Assembly (NCBI GenBank): GCA_040389445.1
Contig: JAZJZX010000020.1
Location: 20,331 to 84,330, forward strand
Length of the DNA stretch: 64,000 bases
From: UBA5189 sp040389445
GTDB taxonomy: Bacteria; Chloroflexota; Limnocylindria; Limnocylindrales; CSP1-4
Direction of reading: 5' to 3'
Shown here: piece after piece, positions 49,996 to 57,944 of the stretch
Position numbering within the stretch: position 1 is the stretch's first letter
Layout: the number at the start of each line of letters is the position of its first letter
Notes under the pieces: generated by a model
What the model was told of the DNA's origin: nothing
What the model saw: the letters and a program-made list of their open reading frames with translations, nothing else
Databases searched by the model: none
Position numbers and translations under genes: made by a program

Positions 49996-51366
49996 ATGGC
50001 CGCCGACCGGACGAAGTACATCCTCGACGAAGATCGAATTCCCACAGCCTGGTACAACATCGTGGCGGACCTGCCGGTCCCGCCGGCGCCGGTCCTCCAT
50101 CCCGGCACCGGCCAGCCGATTGGCCCGGACGACCTCGCCCCGCTCTTCCCGATGGCCCTGATCGGCCAGGAAGTCAGCGCCGAGCGCGAGATCGAAATCC
50201 CGGGCCCCGTCCGCCAGGCCTATCGCCTGTACCGGCCCAGCCCGCTCTTCCGCGCCCACGAACTGGAGAAGGCCCTCGATACCCCCGCCCACATCTACTA
50301 CAAGTACGAGGGCGGCAGTCCCTCGGGCAGTCACAAGCCCAACACGGCGATTCCGCAGGCGTTCTACAACAAGGAGCAGGGCGTCAAGCGCCTTGCCACG
50401 GAGACGGGCGCCGGTCAGTGGGGCTCCGCGTTGTCCTTCGCCGGGGCGCATTTCGGTCTCGAGGTCAAGGTCTACATGGTCCGCGCGAGCTACGACCAGA
50501 AGCCGTACCGGCGGAATCTCATGGAGGTCTACGGCGCGGAGGTCGTCGCCAGCCCCAGTACCACCACGAACTATGGGCGTCGTGTCCTGGCCGAGACGCC
50601 GGACAACCCCGGCTCGCTCGGGATCGCCATCAGCGAGGCGGTCGAGGATGCCGGGTCGCGTGATGACACCAGGTACAGCCTCGGCTCCGTGCTGAACCAC
50701 GTGCTCCTGCATCAGACGGTCATCGGGCAGGAAGCGATGGAGCAGATGGCGCTGGCCGGCGAGGAGCCCGATGTCGTGATCGGCTGCGCCGGGGGCGGAT
50801 CGAACTTCGCCGGCCTCGCGTTTCCGTTCATCGGTCGGGGGCTGCGCGGCGGCCCGAAACCACGGGTGATCGCCGTCGAGCCGGCGGCCGCTCCATCGCT
50901 GACCCGCGGCACCTATCGGTACGACTTCGGCGACACGGGCCAGATGACGCCGCTGGTCAAGATGCACACCCTCGGTCACGACTTCATCCCCGAGCCGATT
51001 CACGCCGGTGGCCTCCGTTACCACGGCATGGCGCCGCTCGTCTCGCTGTTGAAGGAGCACGGGCTCATCGAGGCCCAGTCGGTCCAGCAGCGGGCTACCT
51101 TCGAGGCCGGCATCCAGTTCGCTCGTGCGGAGGGCATCCTCCCGGCACCCGAACCCACCCATGCGATCAAGGTCGCCGTCGACCACGCGGTCGAGGCACG
51201 CTCAGAGGGTCGCCCGCGCGTGATCCTGTTCAACCTCTGCGGGCACGGCCATTTCGATCTCTCAGCGTACGAGCGGTACTTGTCTGGCGCGCTGGTGGAC
51301 TACGAGTACCCCGCCGAGAAGATCGAGGCAGCGCTCAAGGCCCTGGCAGGCCTGCCCGTCGGCTGA
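49996..51366 (+). CDS. TrpB2-type tryptophan synthase beta-like enzyme
   Basis: 456 residues, with GGAGGG about 9 nt before ATG 49996. PLP lysine K114 in SPSGSHKPN, cofactor phosphate loop GCAGGGSNFAGL, FNLCGHGHFD at the C-terminus, and the N-terminal extension typical of TrpB2 (IPTAWYNIVADLP, LFPMALIGQE). TrpB2 enzymes make tryptophan from indole and serine without a strict need for TrpA. It stands alone here, without other trp genes, as TrpB2 often does. Confidence 0.9.
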   Translation: MAADRTKYILDEDRIPTAWYNIVADLPVPPAPVLHPGTGQPIGPDDLAPLFPMALIGQEVSAEREIEIPGPVRQAYRLYRPSPLFRAHELEKALDTPAHIYYKYEGGSPSGSHKPNTAIPQAFYNKEQGVKRLATETGAGQWGSALSFAGAHFGLEVKVYMVRASYDQKPYRRNLMEVYGAEVVASPSTTTNYGRRVLAETPDNPGSLGIAISEAVEDAGSRDDTRYSLGSVLNHVLLHQTVIGQEAMEQMALAGEEPDVVIGCAGGGSNFAGLAFPFIGRGLRGGPKPRVIAVEPAAAPSLTRGTYRYDFGDTGQMTPLVKMHTLGHDFIPEPIHAGGLRYHGMAPLVSLLKEHGLIEAQSVQQRATFEAGIQFARAEGILPAPEPTHAIKVAVDHAVEARSEGRPRVILFNLCGHGHFDLSAYERYLSGALVDYEYPAEKIEAALKALAGLPVG

Positions 51367-51398
51367 CTCGCTGCGGTGGTGCTGACGCGCGCACCTCG

Positions 51399-51530
51399 CC
51401 GCGCATCGCTGACTCGGACATCTCGCCTGGACTCGGGCATCGCGGCGCCGCGCATCGCTGACTCGGACATCTCGCCTGGACTCGGGCATCGCGGCACCGC
51501 GCATCGCTGACTCGGACATCTCGGCGCCCG
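51399..51530. repeat. 49-bp tandem repeat
   Basis: Nearly three copies of a 49-bp unit beginning CGCATCGCTGACTCGGACAT (starts at 51402, 51451 and 51500) right after the trpB2 stop. Noncoding. Confidence 0.85.
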
Positions 51531-51639
51531 GCCAGCGTGGCTGTCGCCTCCCGCAGCCGCGCTCTCGACCGTGACCGCAAGGGTCGCTGGAACGCACGGA
51601 CCGGACGAGCGGACCGGATGAGCGCCACGGACGAGCAGA

Positions 51640-51718
51640 CTGGATGAGCGCCACGGACGAGCGGTACGGACGAGCGGTACGGACGAGCGGTACGGACGAG
51701 CGGTACGGACGAGCGGTA
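51640..51718. repeat. 13-bp tandem repeat GAGCGGTACGGAC
   Basis: At least four perfect copies of GAGCGGTACGGAC preceded by related GAGCGCCACGGAC units. The 13-bp period does not keep frame, in line with an intergenic position. Confidence 0.85.
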
Positions 51719-52142
51719 AGTGTGGCGTTCACAAGGACGCCGGCTTGTGCCGGCGACGCCCCGGTCCGCTGTGTTGGTATGTATCAGCTACCAACGTTTC
51801 GCACCCGACTGCCCCGAAGGCTCACTCCCCGTCGTTTGGTACGTCCGGCGCACCGGATCCCGGCCGGGACAGGCCACCGCGGTGCGTTGTGTACCTGACA
51901 AGTACCACTGTGCCGCCCTGGTACGTGACGGGTACCAAACGCTCCGAGCCGCCCGCCGAGCCAGCCGCCGAGCCACCCATCGTGCCTCCTTGGTACGTGA
52001 CGGGTACCAAACGCTGCGAGCCGCGTACGGCCCCGCCTGCTGAGCCGCTCGCGGCGCCGCTTGCGGCGCTCCGTACCGTGCTGCGTTCGGCACCGCCCTC
52101 CGTCCGCCGCGTACCGGCCGGTCCTCGCTTCGCCGCGGCAAC
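51719..52142. other. Repeat-rich intergenic region without a recognised gene
   Basis: Contains two copies of a block around TGGTACGTGACGGGTACCAA (about 51920 and 51990) and a related TTGGTACGTCCGGCG upstream. The GGTACGTGACGGGTACC core is an imperfect inverted repeat. No gene is credible on either strand. Confidence 0.55.
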
Positions 52143-52370
52143 GATGGCCGAAGCCCGAGTGGCGTCGACAGCTCCGACCAGGGAAGCCCGAGTGGCGTCG
52201 ACAGCTCCGACCAGGGAAGCCCGAGTGGCGTCGACAGNNNNNNNNNNNNNNNNNNNNNNNNNNNNNNNNNNNNNNNNNNNNNNNNNNNNNNNNNNNNNNN
52301 NNNNNNNNNNNNNNNNNNNNNNNNNNNNNNNNNNNNNCTCCGACCAGGGAAGCCCGAGTGGCTGTCCGGG
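52143..52370. repeat. 33-bp minisatellite containing the assembly gap
   Basis: Units of 33 bp starting GAAGCCCGAGTGGCGTCGAC occur at least 2.5 times before and partly after a run of exactly 100 Ns (52238-52337). The gap length is a placeholder; the real repeat number is unknown. The repeat lies just upstream of lipB. Confidence 0.9.
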
Positions 52371-52401
52371 CGCTCCGAACCGCGGCGTCATCGGCCCCTG
52401 C

Positions 52402-52407
52402 TATCGT
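52402..52407 (+). promoter_or_regulatory. -10 box TATCGT before lipB
   Basis: Six nt separate it from the ATG at 52414, which fits a leaderless transcript; no Shine-Dalgarno is present. Confidence 0.5.
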
Positions 52408-52413
52408 CCGCGC

Positions 52414-53406
52414 ATGGATGGTGGATCGAAGCGCGATACATCGCGAGAGGCGGCCACCCTGTCGCCGATCGCGGTTGCCTGGCTCGGGCGCATCGCCTAT
52501 CGCGATGCCTGGGCTCTCCAACGACGCCTGGTCGACGCTCGTGTGGCAGGTGACGCTCCGGATCACCTCCTGCTCCTCGAGCACGATGCCGTGCTGACCC
52601 TCGGCCGCCAGGCGGATGAATCGCACGTCCTCGCCGCCCCGCGCGAGCTCAGGAAGCGCGGCATCGAGGTCCTGCGCGTGGAGCGCGGCGGCGAGGTGAC
52701 GTATCACGGGCCGGGCCAGCTGGTGGCCTACCCGATCCTGCGGCTGGGTGATCGCGGGATCCTGATCCGCCCCCTCGTGCGGGCGCTCGAGGAAGCGATG
52801 ATCGAGACCTGCGCCGCTCTCGGCGTCGAGGCGACGCGCCGGGACGGGCATCCGGGCTGCTGGGTCGTGGACGGTGCCGCGAATCGCCCTCCTCGCAAGA
52901 TCGGGGCGCTCGGCATTCGCGTCGAGCGGGGTGTCAGCTACCACGGCATCGCGCTCAACATCGCCCCGGACCTGCGCGATTTCGAGTTGATCGACGCGTG
53001 TGGCATGCCGGGTGTCATTTCCACATCGATCGCCGAGGAAGTCGGCCGGAGCGCGGAGCCGCCGAGCACGGAGGTCGTCCGGAGAGCCGGGACTGTCTTC
53101 GCGGCCGCCTTCGGTCGAGCCATGAGTGCCGACCTCGAGTGGGTGGCCAGGCCGAGCGGCGAGCGCGAAGCCGACTCGAGCGCCGACCTCGAGTGGGTGG
53201 CCGGGCCGAGCCCCGACCTCGAGTGGGTGGCCGGACCGGTCGGAGAGAGCAGACCGGCCGGCGAAGGTGCCCTCGGCGATGGTGCCCTCGGCGACGGTGC
53301 CCTCGGCGCGGGCGGCACGAGGACGCGGGCGGTACACGGACGCGCGTCCGGGCCGGGCGGGGAGGACCCCGACACGCCCGAGCGGATGCCTGCGGGGGTC
53401 GCCTGA
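52414..53406 (+). CDS. lipB: Lipoyl(octanoyl) transferase
   Basis: 330 residues from ATG 52414. It transfers octanoyl from acyl carrier protein to lipoyl domains. Motifs: LLLLEHDAVLTLGRQADESH, GGEVTYHGPGQLVAYPIL, K162 in PRKIGALGIRVERGVSYHG and C196 in ELIDACGMPGVISTS, the catalytic Lys/Cys pair. The conserved enzyme ends near residue 235; the remaining 95 residues are repeated ADLEWVAGPS and GALGDGALGDG elements from minisatellites, making the protein about 100 residues longer than usual. The GalT-like gene follows 2 nt after the stop. Confidence 0.92.
   Translation: MDGGSKRDTSREAATLSPIAVAWLGRIAYRDAWALQRRLVDARVAGDAPDHLLLLEHDAVLTLGRQADESHVLAAPRELRKRGIEVLRVERGGEVTYHGPGQLVAYPILRLGDRGILIRPLVRALEEAMIETCAALGVEATRRDGHPGCWVVDGAANRPPRKIGALGIRVERGVSYHGIALNIAPDLRDFELIDACGMPGVISTSIAEEVGRSAEPPSTEVVRRAGTVFAAAFGRAMSADLEWVARPSGEREADSSADLEWVAGPSPDLEWVAGPVGESRPAGEGALGDGALGDGALGAGGTRTRAVHGRASGPGGEDPDTPERMPAGVA
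53120..53310. repeat. In-frame minisatellites in the 3' part of lipB
   Basis: Three copies of a GACCTCGAGTGGGTGGCC block give D-L-E-W-V-A, then GGTGCCCTCGGCGA(T/C) units give G-A-L-G-D. All keep frame and lie after the catalytic core. Confidence 0.85.
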
Positions 53407-53408
53407 GC

Positions 53409-54407
53409 ATGGCAGCAGGCCTGTTCGAGCTGCGCAAGGACCCCGTCACGAGCTGGTGGGTCGCGACGATCGTGGATCGGGCCTTCCACCGGGACAGGTT
53501 TGCCCGTCGGGCGGACCAGATCGACGATGGGGACGACTGCCAGAACTGTCGCCTGCCGGTGGGTGACGGCATCCGGGTGCGCGTCCTCAAGGACTACGCC
53601 TTTCACGTCGTGGGCACCGAGGACGCAGCCCGGGATCTCGACCAGCAAGTCGCCCAGGTCGCCCTGACGAGCGCCGGCACCGCGGGTAGTTGGAGGACGG
53701 TCGTGGCGCCGCCCGGTGAGCACCGAGCCCTGCATCAGGTCGGTTCCGTCGTCGTCGAGGCGATGGTCACTGCAGCCCGCGACGCCATCGCAGCGGCGCG
53801 GGACGCCAGACAGACCGACCATCTCCAGGTCATCCAGAACTGGGGCGCCCAGGCGGGAGCGCGGACCAATCACCTCTGCTTCGAGTTCTACGACCTGCCC
53901 CAGATCCCGCATCGGATCGCGGAGGAACTCGGCGGCGCAGCCAGGTTCGTGATCCGCGAGGGGGAATGCCCGTACTGCCGCCTGGTGCGCGAAACCACGC
54001 GCACACGGAGCCGGCTCGTGTGGGAGGACACCGACAGCGTTGCCTTCGCGCCGTGGGCATCGCGCTCGCCGTTCGAGCTCTGGATCGTGCCCCGGCGCCA
54101 CGATGCGGACTTTGGGCGAGCGACGGAAGCGGACATCAAGGCCACCGCGAGCGCACTCCGGAACGTCCTGACGACTCTGGCCCGCACGCTCGACGGCCCG
54201 CCCTACAACCTCATCCTTCATACGGCGCCGCTCCGCGAACGGGTGGACGCCACCTACCATTGGCACTGGGAGATCCACCCTCGACTCCGCGACATCGCGG
54301 GGCTGGAGCTGGGGACAGGATTGCCGGTCAATCCCGTTTCCCCGGAGGATGCCGTCGAGGAGCTGCTGTCACGGGCGAGCGCAGGTGGCGCGGAGGCGTC
54401 CAGTTGA
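53409..54407 (+). CDS. GalT-like (HIT superfamily) nucleotidyltransferase-type protein
   Basis: 332 residues from ATG 53409. GalT-type two-domain HIT fold: FELRKDPVTSWWVATIVDR at the N-terminus, two zinc-type C-x-x-C pairs (CQNCRLP and CPYCRLV), FVIREGECPYC, FELWIVPRRH and near the end YHWHWEIHPRL, the second-domain His cluster. In the first domain the usual catalytic H-x-H-x-H site reads ARTNHLCFEFYDLP, so the HPH is not conserved and uridylyl transfer is doubtful; a diadenosine/ADP-sugar phosphorylase-like role is possible. Next to lipB, probably one operon. The stop lies within a 32-bp duplicated unit. Confidence 0.78.
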   Translation: MAAGLFELRKDPVTSWWVATIVDRAFHRDRFARRADQIDDGDDCQNCRLPVGDGIRVRVLKDYAFHVVGTEDAARDLDQQVAQVALTSAGTAGSWRTVVAPPGEHRALHQVGSVVVEAMVTAARDAIAAARDARQTDHLQVIQNWGAQAGARTNHLCFEFYDLPQIPHRIAEELGGAARFVIREGECPYCRLVRETTRTRSRLVWEDTDSVAFAPWASRSPFELWIVPRRHDADFGRATEADIKATASALRNVLTTLARTLDGPPYNLILHTAPLRERVDATYHWHWEIHPRLRDIAGLELGTGLPVNPVSPEDAVEELLSRASAGGAEASS

Positions 54408-54453
54408 ACTCGGCCCGTCAAGCGGAGGCGTCCAGTTGAACTCGGCCCGTCAC
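54390..54453. repeat. 32-bp tandem duplication spanning the GalT-like stop codon
   Basis: GCGGAGGCGTCCAGTTGAAC and 12 more bases occur twice in tandem (54390 and 54422), so the last codons and the TGA of the GalT-like gene are duplicated just beyond it. Confidence 0.88.
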
Positions 54454-54536
54454 ACGAGGCGGCAGCGCCTCGTCCCTCGGCTTGGCGAAGCGCGACGCCT
54501 GCTGCGCGCGCGGCTGCCCATCATGGAAGGAGCTGG

Positions 54537-55196
54537 ATGCTCAGCAGCGGCGAGCCGGGGGTGTTCTCGATCACGGCGGGCTTGTCCGATCGGTCTCGGG
54601 CGGGCGTCTCCATGAACGACACCTGGAACCGCGAATCGGCGGGCTCGTTCGTCGAAGCCCTGTTCGCCCGGCATCAGGGCGAGATCTTTGCGTACCTCGT
54701 CCGCATGTTGCGCGACCCGGAACTCGCCGCGGATCTGACCCAGGACGCATTCGTGAAGGCATACAAGGCGTACGACACGCTCGAGAAGGACGAGAACGCC
54801 CGGGCGTGGCTCTACCAGATCGCCCATCGCGTGGCGCTCGACCACATCCGGCGACGCAAGATCGTTCGATTCATCCCGTTCACCGGGGAATCACCGGGGT
54901 CATCGCCGTCGGCCGAGCGAATCGCGCTCGATGTCCAGCTCTCGGGACCGCTCGAGCGGGCCATGGCCAGGATCCCGGAACGACAACGGGCCGCCCTGTT
55001 GATGGCCGAGGTTCACGACCTGACGGGCCTCGAACTTGCGGCTGCCCTCGGCGTCAGCCACGTTGCGGCGCGAGCTCTCCTGACCCGCGCCCGCGAATCC
55101 CTGCGCCAGGCGCTCGCCGCCGAACGCGCGGCCGAGGCGGCCGCCGAGGCCGAACGTGACATTGCCTACGGCCAGGGCCTGGAGCGCCGGCGATGA
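54537..55196 (+). CDS. ECF-type RNA polymerase sigma factor
   Basis: 219 residues from ATG 54537, with GGAAGGAG 4-5 nt upstream. Region 2: FVEALFARHQGEIFAYLVRM, DLTQDAFVKAYKAYDTLEKD, ARAWLYQIAHRVALDHIRRR. Region 4: RIPERQRAALLMAEVHDLTG, LAAALGVSHVAARALLTRAR. Its stop overlaps the start of a zinc-finger anti-sigma gene (ATGA), the standard control arrangement. The C-terminal 30 residues are Ala/Glu/Arg-rich. Confidence 0.9.
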   Translation: MLSSGEPGVFSITAGLSDRSRAGVSMNDTWNRESAGSFVEALFARHQGEIFAYLVRMLRDPELAADLTQDAFVKAYKAYDTLEKDENARAWLYQIAHRVALDHIRRRKIVRFIPFTGESPGSSPSAERIALDVQLSGPLERAMARIPERQRAALLMAEVHDLTGLELAAALGVSHVAARALLTRARESLRQALAAERAAEAAAEAERDIAYGQGLERRR

Positions 55197-57184
55197 CGCT
55201 GCCGTTCCGCCGCCGGCACAACGATGCCGAGGCGTCGCACGATCGAGCTCGGGCCCTGATCGCCACCGGCTTCACGCAGGCAGTGGAGCCGGCTGATGCC
55301 GCGTGGCTGGACACGCACCTTGCCGGATGCCCCGAGTGCGTCGCCGATGCGGCGGCCTACGCCGCGGATCGCGAGCTCCTCCGCGCACTCCGCGATCAGG
55401 CGCCGGAACCGCCCCGCGACCTGTGGGCCCGCACCGCGGCGGCGATCGAGCAGGAACATTCCAGGCGTGACCGCGGGACGCGCGCCCTTCGCACGCCACG
55501 AGGCTGGCGCGTCGGGCGGGTCCCGATGGGCGTTGCGTCCGGGCTCGTCGTCATCATCGTCGTGCTGAGTGTCAGCCTCGCTCCCCGTGGTCTCCCCTTG
55601 AATCCCACTGGACCAGCCGGCGGCAACGTTGGCGAGGCGACCCCCGGGTCGGAGGCCACCCCGATTGCCGTGACCGCTGATGCGCTGGCCTGGATCCAGG
55701 TGGCACCTGATGGCTCGTACGAATTCCGCCGCGCGACCGTCGATACCGTCTGTCCCGACATTCGATCAGGCTGCGCCACGCTCGCCGCCAGGGTCATGAC
55801 CCGGCTCGACCTGACGCAGGCTCCGCAGGCCGTCGTGCTGTCGCCGACGGGCTCGGAGATCGCCGTGGTGACCTCGTCCGGATCGATCGGCGGCGCGGAG
55901 ATCGTGGTGGTTCCCGTGCCGACCGCGCCGACAGGCGCCAGCGCCTCGCCATCACCGGTTCCGCCGACCCCGGACGATTCGGCGACGGTTTCGCCCGCGG
56001 TAACGCCACCGAGCATCACCGCCTCGCCATCCACGACGCCTCCCGGCTCCATCGGCCCCGAAACCATCTCGCCGACGCCCACCATCGAACCCACGGGATC
56101 TGCGGCCCCATCCGCCGGCCGTTCAATCGTCTCCGGCGTGATTGTCGTGGGGGACACGGCCTACTCGCCCGATGGGCAGTGGCTCGCGTTCTCCGCCCGC
56201 CCGGCCGACGGCTCGACCGGCCCGGACCTGTACCTCTGGCGTGTCGGCGACGAGCAGGCAACGGCCGTCACGGCGGACCATCGAACGTTTCTTGCCGGGT
56301 GGCTCGGCAACCAGGTCCTGGCCAACACCGTGGTGTCGTCCGATCTGGTGGTGGCGCCGGTACTCGAGCCGGCGGGATCGCCCAAACCCGAGGGCTCGCC
56401 ACAACCCGAGGGCTCGCCCAGGCCGGCGGGCTCGCCCAAACCGTCCGCTGCGGCCGATCCCGGCGTGACGCCGGATCCGTCGGCGCCGGTCGTCGAGGAG
56501 CATCCGATCGCCTTCACGCTCGACCCCGAGACCGGCATCACGACGGTCATCGCCGCGAACGACATGTGGCATCCGACCGTCGACCCGACCGGTCGCTCCG
56601 TCGTCTACTGGGAAGGAACCGTGGTCTCCGACGGCACCGGCACGGGCTGGGCCCTCGGCACGGGGCGCCTCGTCATCGACGGTTGGCTCGACGGCACCGC
56701 GGAGCCGAGTGCGGACGCCACCCGATCGCCCAACTCGACCGCGTCCGGCAATCTCCCCGGCCCGACGGCCTCGGGCGACCTGCCCGTCGCGACGGCTTCG
56801 GGGGACCTGCGAGCGTCGCCTCGCGTGGGGCCGGCCGGTCATCCCGTCACGATCGCCGAGGGCCCCGGCGTGGCCTTCGATTCCTTGTTCGATCCGAGCG
56901 GACTCCGGCTCGCGGTCTGGCTTGCGGATCCAACGGATCCCGCGGTCGGCACGCTCCGCCTGATCGTGCTGGATCCGGACACCCTGCAGATCGACTCCAC
57001 GATCGATCCATTGCCCGGGGTCGCGGCCCTCCGCGGCATTTCGATCGAGGACGGCCGGTTGGCGTGGGTCACGCCGCCCGGACAGGATGGCGAGGGCTCG
57101 CACGTCCAGGTCCTCGGCTGGCGCGGGCGGGAATTCGGGCAGATCCGGACGATCCAGGCGGAGCGCCTCTTCGTCGTTCGCTGA
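55193..57184 (+). CDS. Membrane anti-sigma factor with zinc-finger domain and extracytoplasmic propeller-like region
   Basis: 663 residues. HLAGCPEC near residue 42-49 is the H-x3-C-x2-C of the ZAS anti-sigma domain (cytoplasmic, holds the sigma factor). A single membrane helix is at about 115-131 (SGLVVIIVVLSVSLA). The large outer part contains Thr/Pro/Ser linkers (about 255-310), WD40/TolB-like strands (AYSPDGQWLAFSARPADG, MWHPTVDPTGRSVVYWEGTV) and repeats such as GSPKPEGSPQPEGSPRPAGS encoded by a CCCGAGGGCTCGCC minisatellite. The design suggests sensing of an external or membrane signal that releases the co-translated sigma factor. Confidence 0.87.
   Translation: MTLPFRRRHNDAEASHDRARALIATGFTQAVEPADAAWLDTHLAGCPECVADAAAYAADRELLRALRDQAPEPPRDLWARTAAAIEQEHSRRDRGTRALRTPRGWRVGRVPMGVASGLVVIIVVLSVSLAPRGLPLNPTGPAGGNVGEATPGSEATPIAVTADALAWIQVAPDGSYEFRRATVDTVCPDIRSGCATLAARVMTRLDLTQAPQAVVLSPTGSEIAVVTSSGSIGGAEIVVVPVPTAPTGASASPSPVPPTPDDSATVSPAVTPPSITASPSTTPPGSIGPETISPTPTIEPTGSAAPSAGRSIVSGVIVVGDTAYSPDGQWLAFSARPADGSTGPDLYLWRVGDEQATAVTADHRTFLAGWLGNQVLANTVVSSDLVVAPVLEPAGSPKPEGSPQPEGSPRPAGSPKPSAAADPGVTPDPSAPVVEEHPIAFTLDPETGITTVIAANDMWHPTVDPTGRSVVYWEGTVVSDGTGTGWALGTGRLVIDGWLDGTAEPSADATRSPNSTASGNLPGPTASGDLPVATASGDLRASPRVGPAGHPVTIAEGPGVAFDSLFDPSGLRLAVWLADPTDPAVGTLRLIVLDPDTLQIDSTIDPLPGVAALRGISIEDGRLAWVTPPGQDGEGSHVQVLGWRGREFGQIRTIQAERLFVVR
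56379..56450. repeat. In-frame minisatellite in the anti-sigma gene
   Basis: CCCGAGGGCTCGCCACAA-type 18-bp units, about four copies, encode G-S-P-K/Q/R-P-E/A repeats. A second weaker set lies at 56735-56815 (TCGGGCGACCTG units). Confidence 0.8.
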
Positions 57185-57204
57185 CAACTGCACCCGTGAT
57201 GCCG

Positions 57205-57210
57205 TAGAGT
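57205..57210 (+). promoter_or_regulatory. -10 box TAGAGT before the RlpA-like gene
   Basis: Six nt before the GTG start at 57217, again fitting a leaderless mRNA. There is no ribosome site. Confidence 0.5.
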
Positions 57211-57216
57211 CGCTTC

Positions 57217-57777
57217 GTGCGACCCAGCAGGACGGTCGCGATCGCGGCGCTCACCGCCGTGCTCGTGCTCGGATCGTTGCCGGGTCTGGTCGGCTCTCAT
57301 GAACCGAGCGCGGACCAGTCCATCACCCCGGCAGCATTCCGCGAAGTCATCCTTGCGGCGAACGGTGGCCGATCGACTCCGTCGATCGCGGTCGCCGATT
57401 CGGCGTACGCATCGGCAAGTCGGCTGGACGCTGCGACGACCTTCACCGAACCCGCTGCCGAACCGGGGCCCCCACCGGCGGATCGCGTGTCGCCGAAGCT
57501 GCCGGCGACACCGGTGGCGTGGGACTGGAAGACCCCGCGCTACAAGATCAGCGGCTACGCGAGCTTCTACGACAACGGAACCACCGCCATGCGCCTTCCG
57601 CGCGGCACGATCATCGTGGTCTGCGGCGCCCGCGGCTGCATCGATCGGGTCATCCGCGACTACGGGCCGGTGGCGGGCACGGGGCGGATCATCGACATGT
57701 ATCGACCCGACTTCTTCGCCATCTGCGGTTGCGGCTGGTGGTCCGGCACAACACTCGTGACCGTCTCGATCTACTGA
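57217..57777 (+). CDS. Secreted RlpA-like (double-psi beta-barrel) protein
   Basis: 186 residues from GTG 57217. Signal peptide at 5-27 (RTVAIAALTAVLVLGSLPGL, then VGSHE). After a 70-residue linker, the last 80 residues are RlpA/3D-type: YKISGYASFYDNGTTAMRLP, RGTIIVVCGARGCIDRVIRD, YGPVAGTGRIIDMYRPDFFA, ICGCGWWSGTTLVTV. RlpA-type domains bind or cut denuded glycan; the D-Y-G-P and D-x-x-x-x-D-F features are present. Four cysteines could form disulfides outside the cell. Confidence 0.83.
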   Translation: MRPSRTVAIAALTAVLVLGSLPGLVGSHEPSADQSITPAAFREVILAANGGRSTPSIAVADSAYASASRLDAATTFTEPAAEPGPPPADRVSPKLPATPVAWDWKTPRYKISGYASFYDNGTTAMRLPRGTIIVVCGARGCIDRVIRDYGPVAGTGRIIDMYRPDFFAICGCGWWSGTTLVTVSIY

Positions 57778-57803
57778 CCGCCGAGGCCGTCGCGCGGTAG
57801 ACT
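57774..57803 (+). promoter_or_regulatory. Promoter of the pyrR-pyrB-pyrC operon
   Basis: CTGACC (57774-57779), 18-bp spacer, TAGACT (57798-57803). It overlaps the stop of the RlpA-like gene and leaves a leader of about 70 nt before the first Shine-Dalgarno. Confidence 0.6.
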
Positions 57804-57845
57804 CCACCCGAACCTTCGAGGACCGGCCACGAGAGCCGGACGACG

Positions 57846-57859
57846 GGCCCGGAGAGGCC
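57846..57859 (+). promoter_or_regulatory. PyrR-binding RNA hairpin
   Basis: GGCC, hexaloop CGGAGA, GGCC. The hexaloop fits the PyrR-binding consensus C-N-G-N-G-A, and the wider CCGGAGAGGC matches the anti-antiterminator core CCNGNGAGGY. It directly precedes the Shine-Dalgarno-like GGAAGGAGAGGAG (57860-57872). No intrinsic terminator with a T run follows, so PyrR would act on translation, as described for mycobacterial pyr leaders, rather than on termination. Confidence 0.8.
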
Positions 57860-57879
57860 GGAAGGAGAGGAGCACGCCA

Positions 57880-57930
57880 GTGCCACGTCGCAGCAGGGCG
57901 ACGGCCCGCCGGCCGAGGAGTCACCGCTGA
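57880..57930 (+). CDS. Short leader ORF of the pyr operon (uncertain)
   Basis: GTG 57880 with a very good Shine-Dalgarno 8 nt upstream opens a 16-codon basic ORF (VPRRSRATARRPRSHR) ending TGA 57928-57930, 14 nt before the pyrR ATG. It may couple translation to pyrR. Alternatively this GTG marks the true pyrR start and one base is missing or extra in the assembly, since the pyrR frame reads on upstream without a stop (AEESPLNGRRIMTAEEI). Confidence 0.45.
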   Translation: MPRRSRATARRPRSHR

Positions 57931-57944
57931 ACGGGCGCCGGATC

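Noticed and set aside
51399..52370. Repeats as a CRISPR array
   Set aside because: The 49-, 13- and 33-bp units are contiguous tandem copies without unique spacers, and no cas gene is present.
51784..53337. Minus-strand frame crossing the N gap and lipB
   Set aside because: It depends on the placeholder Ns and is antisense to lipB.
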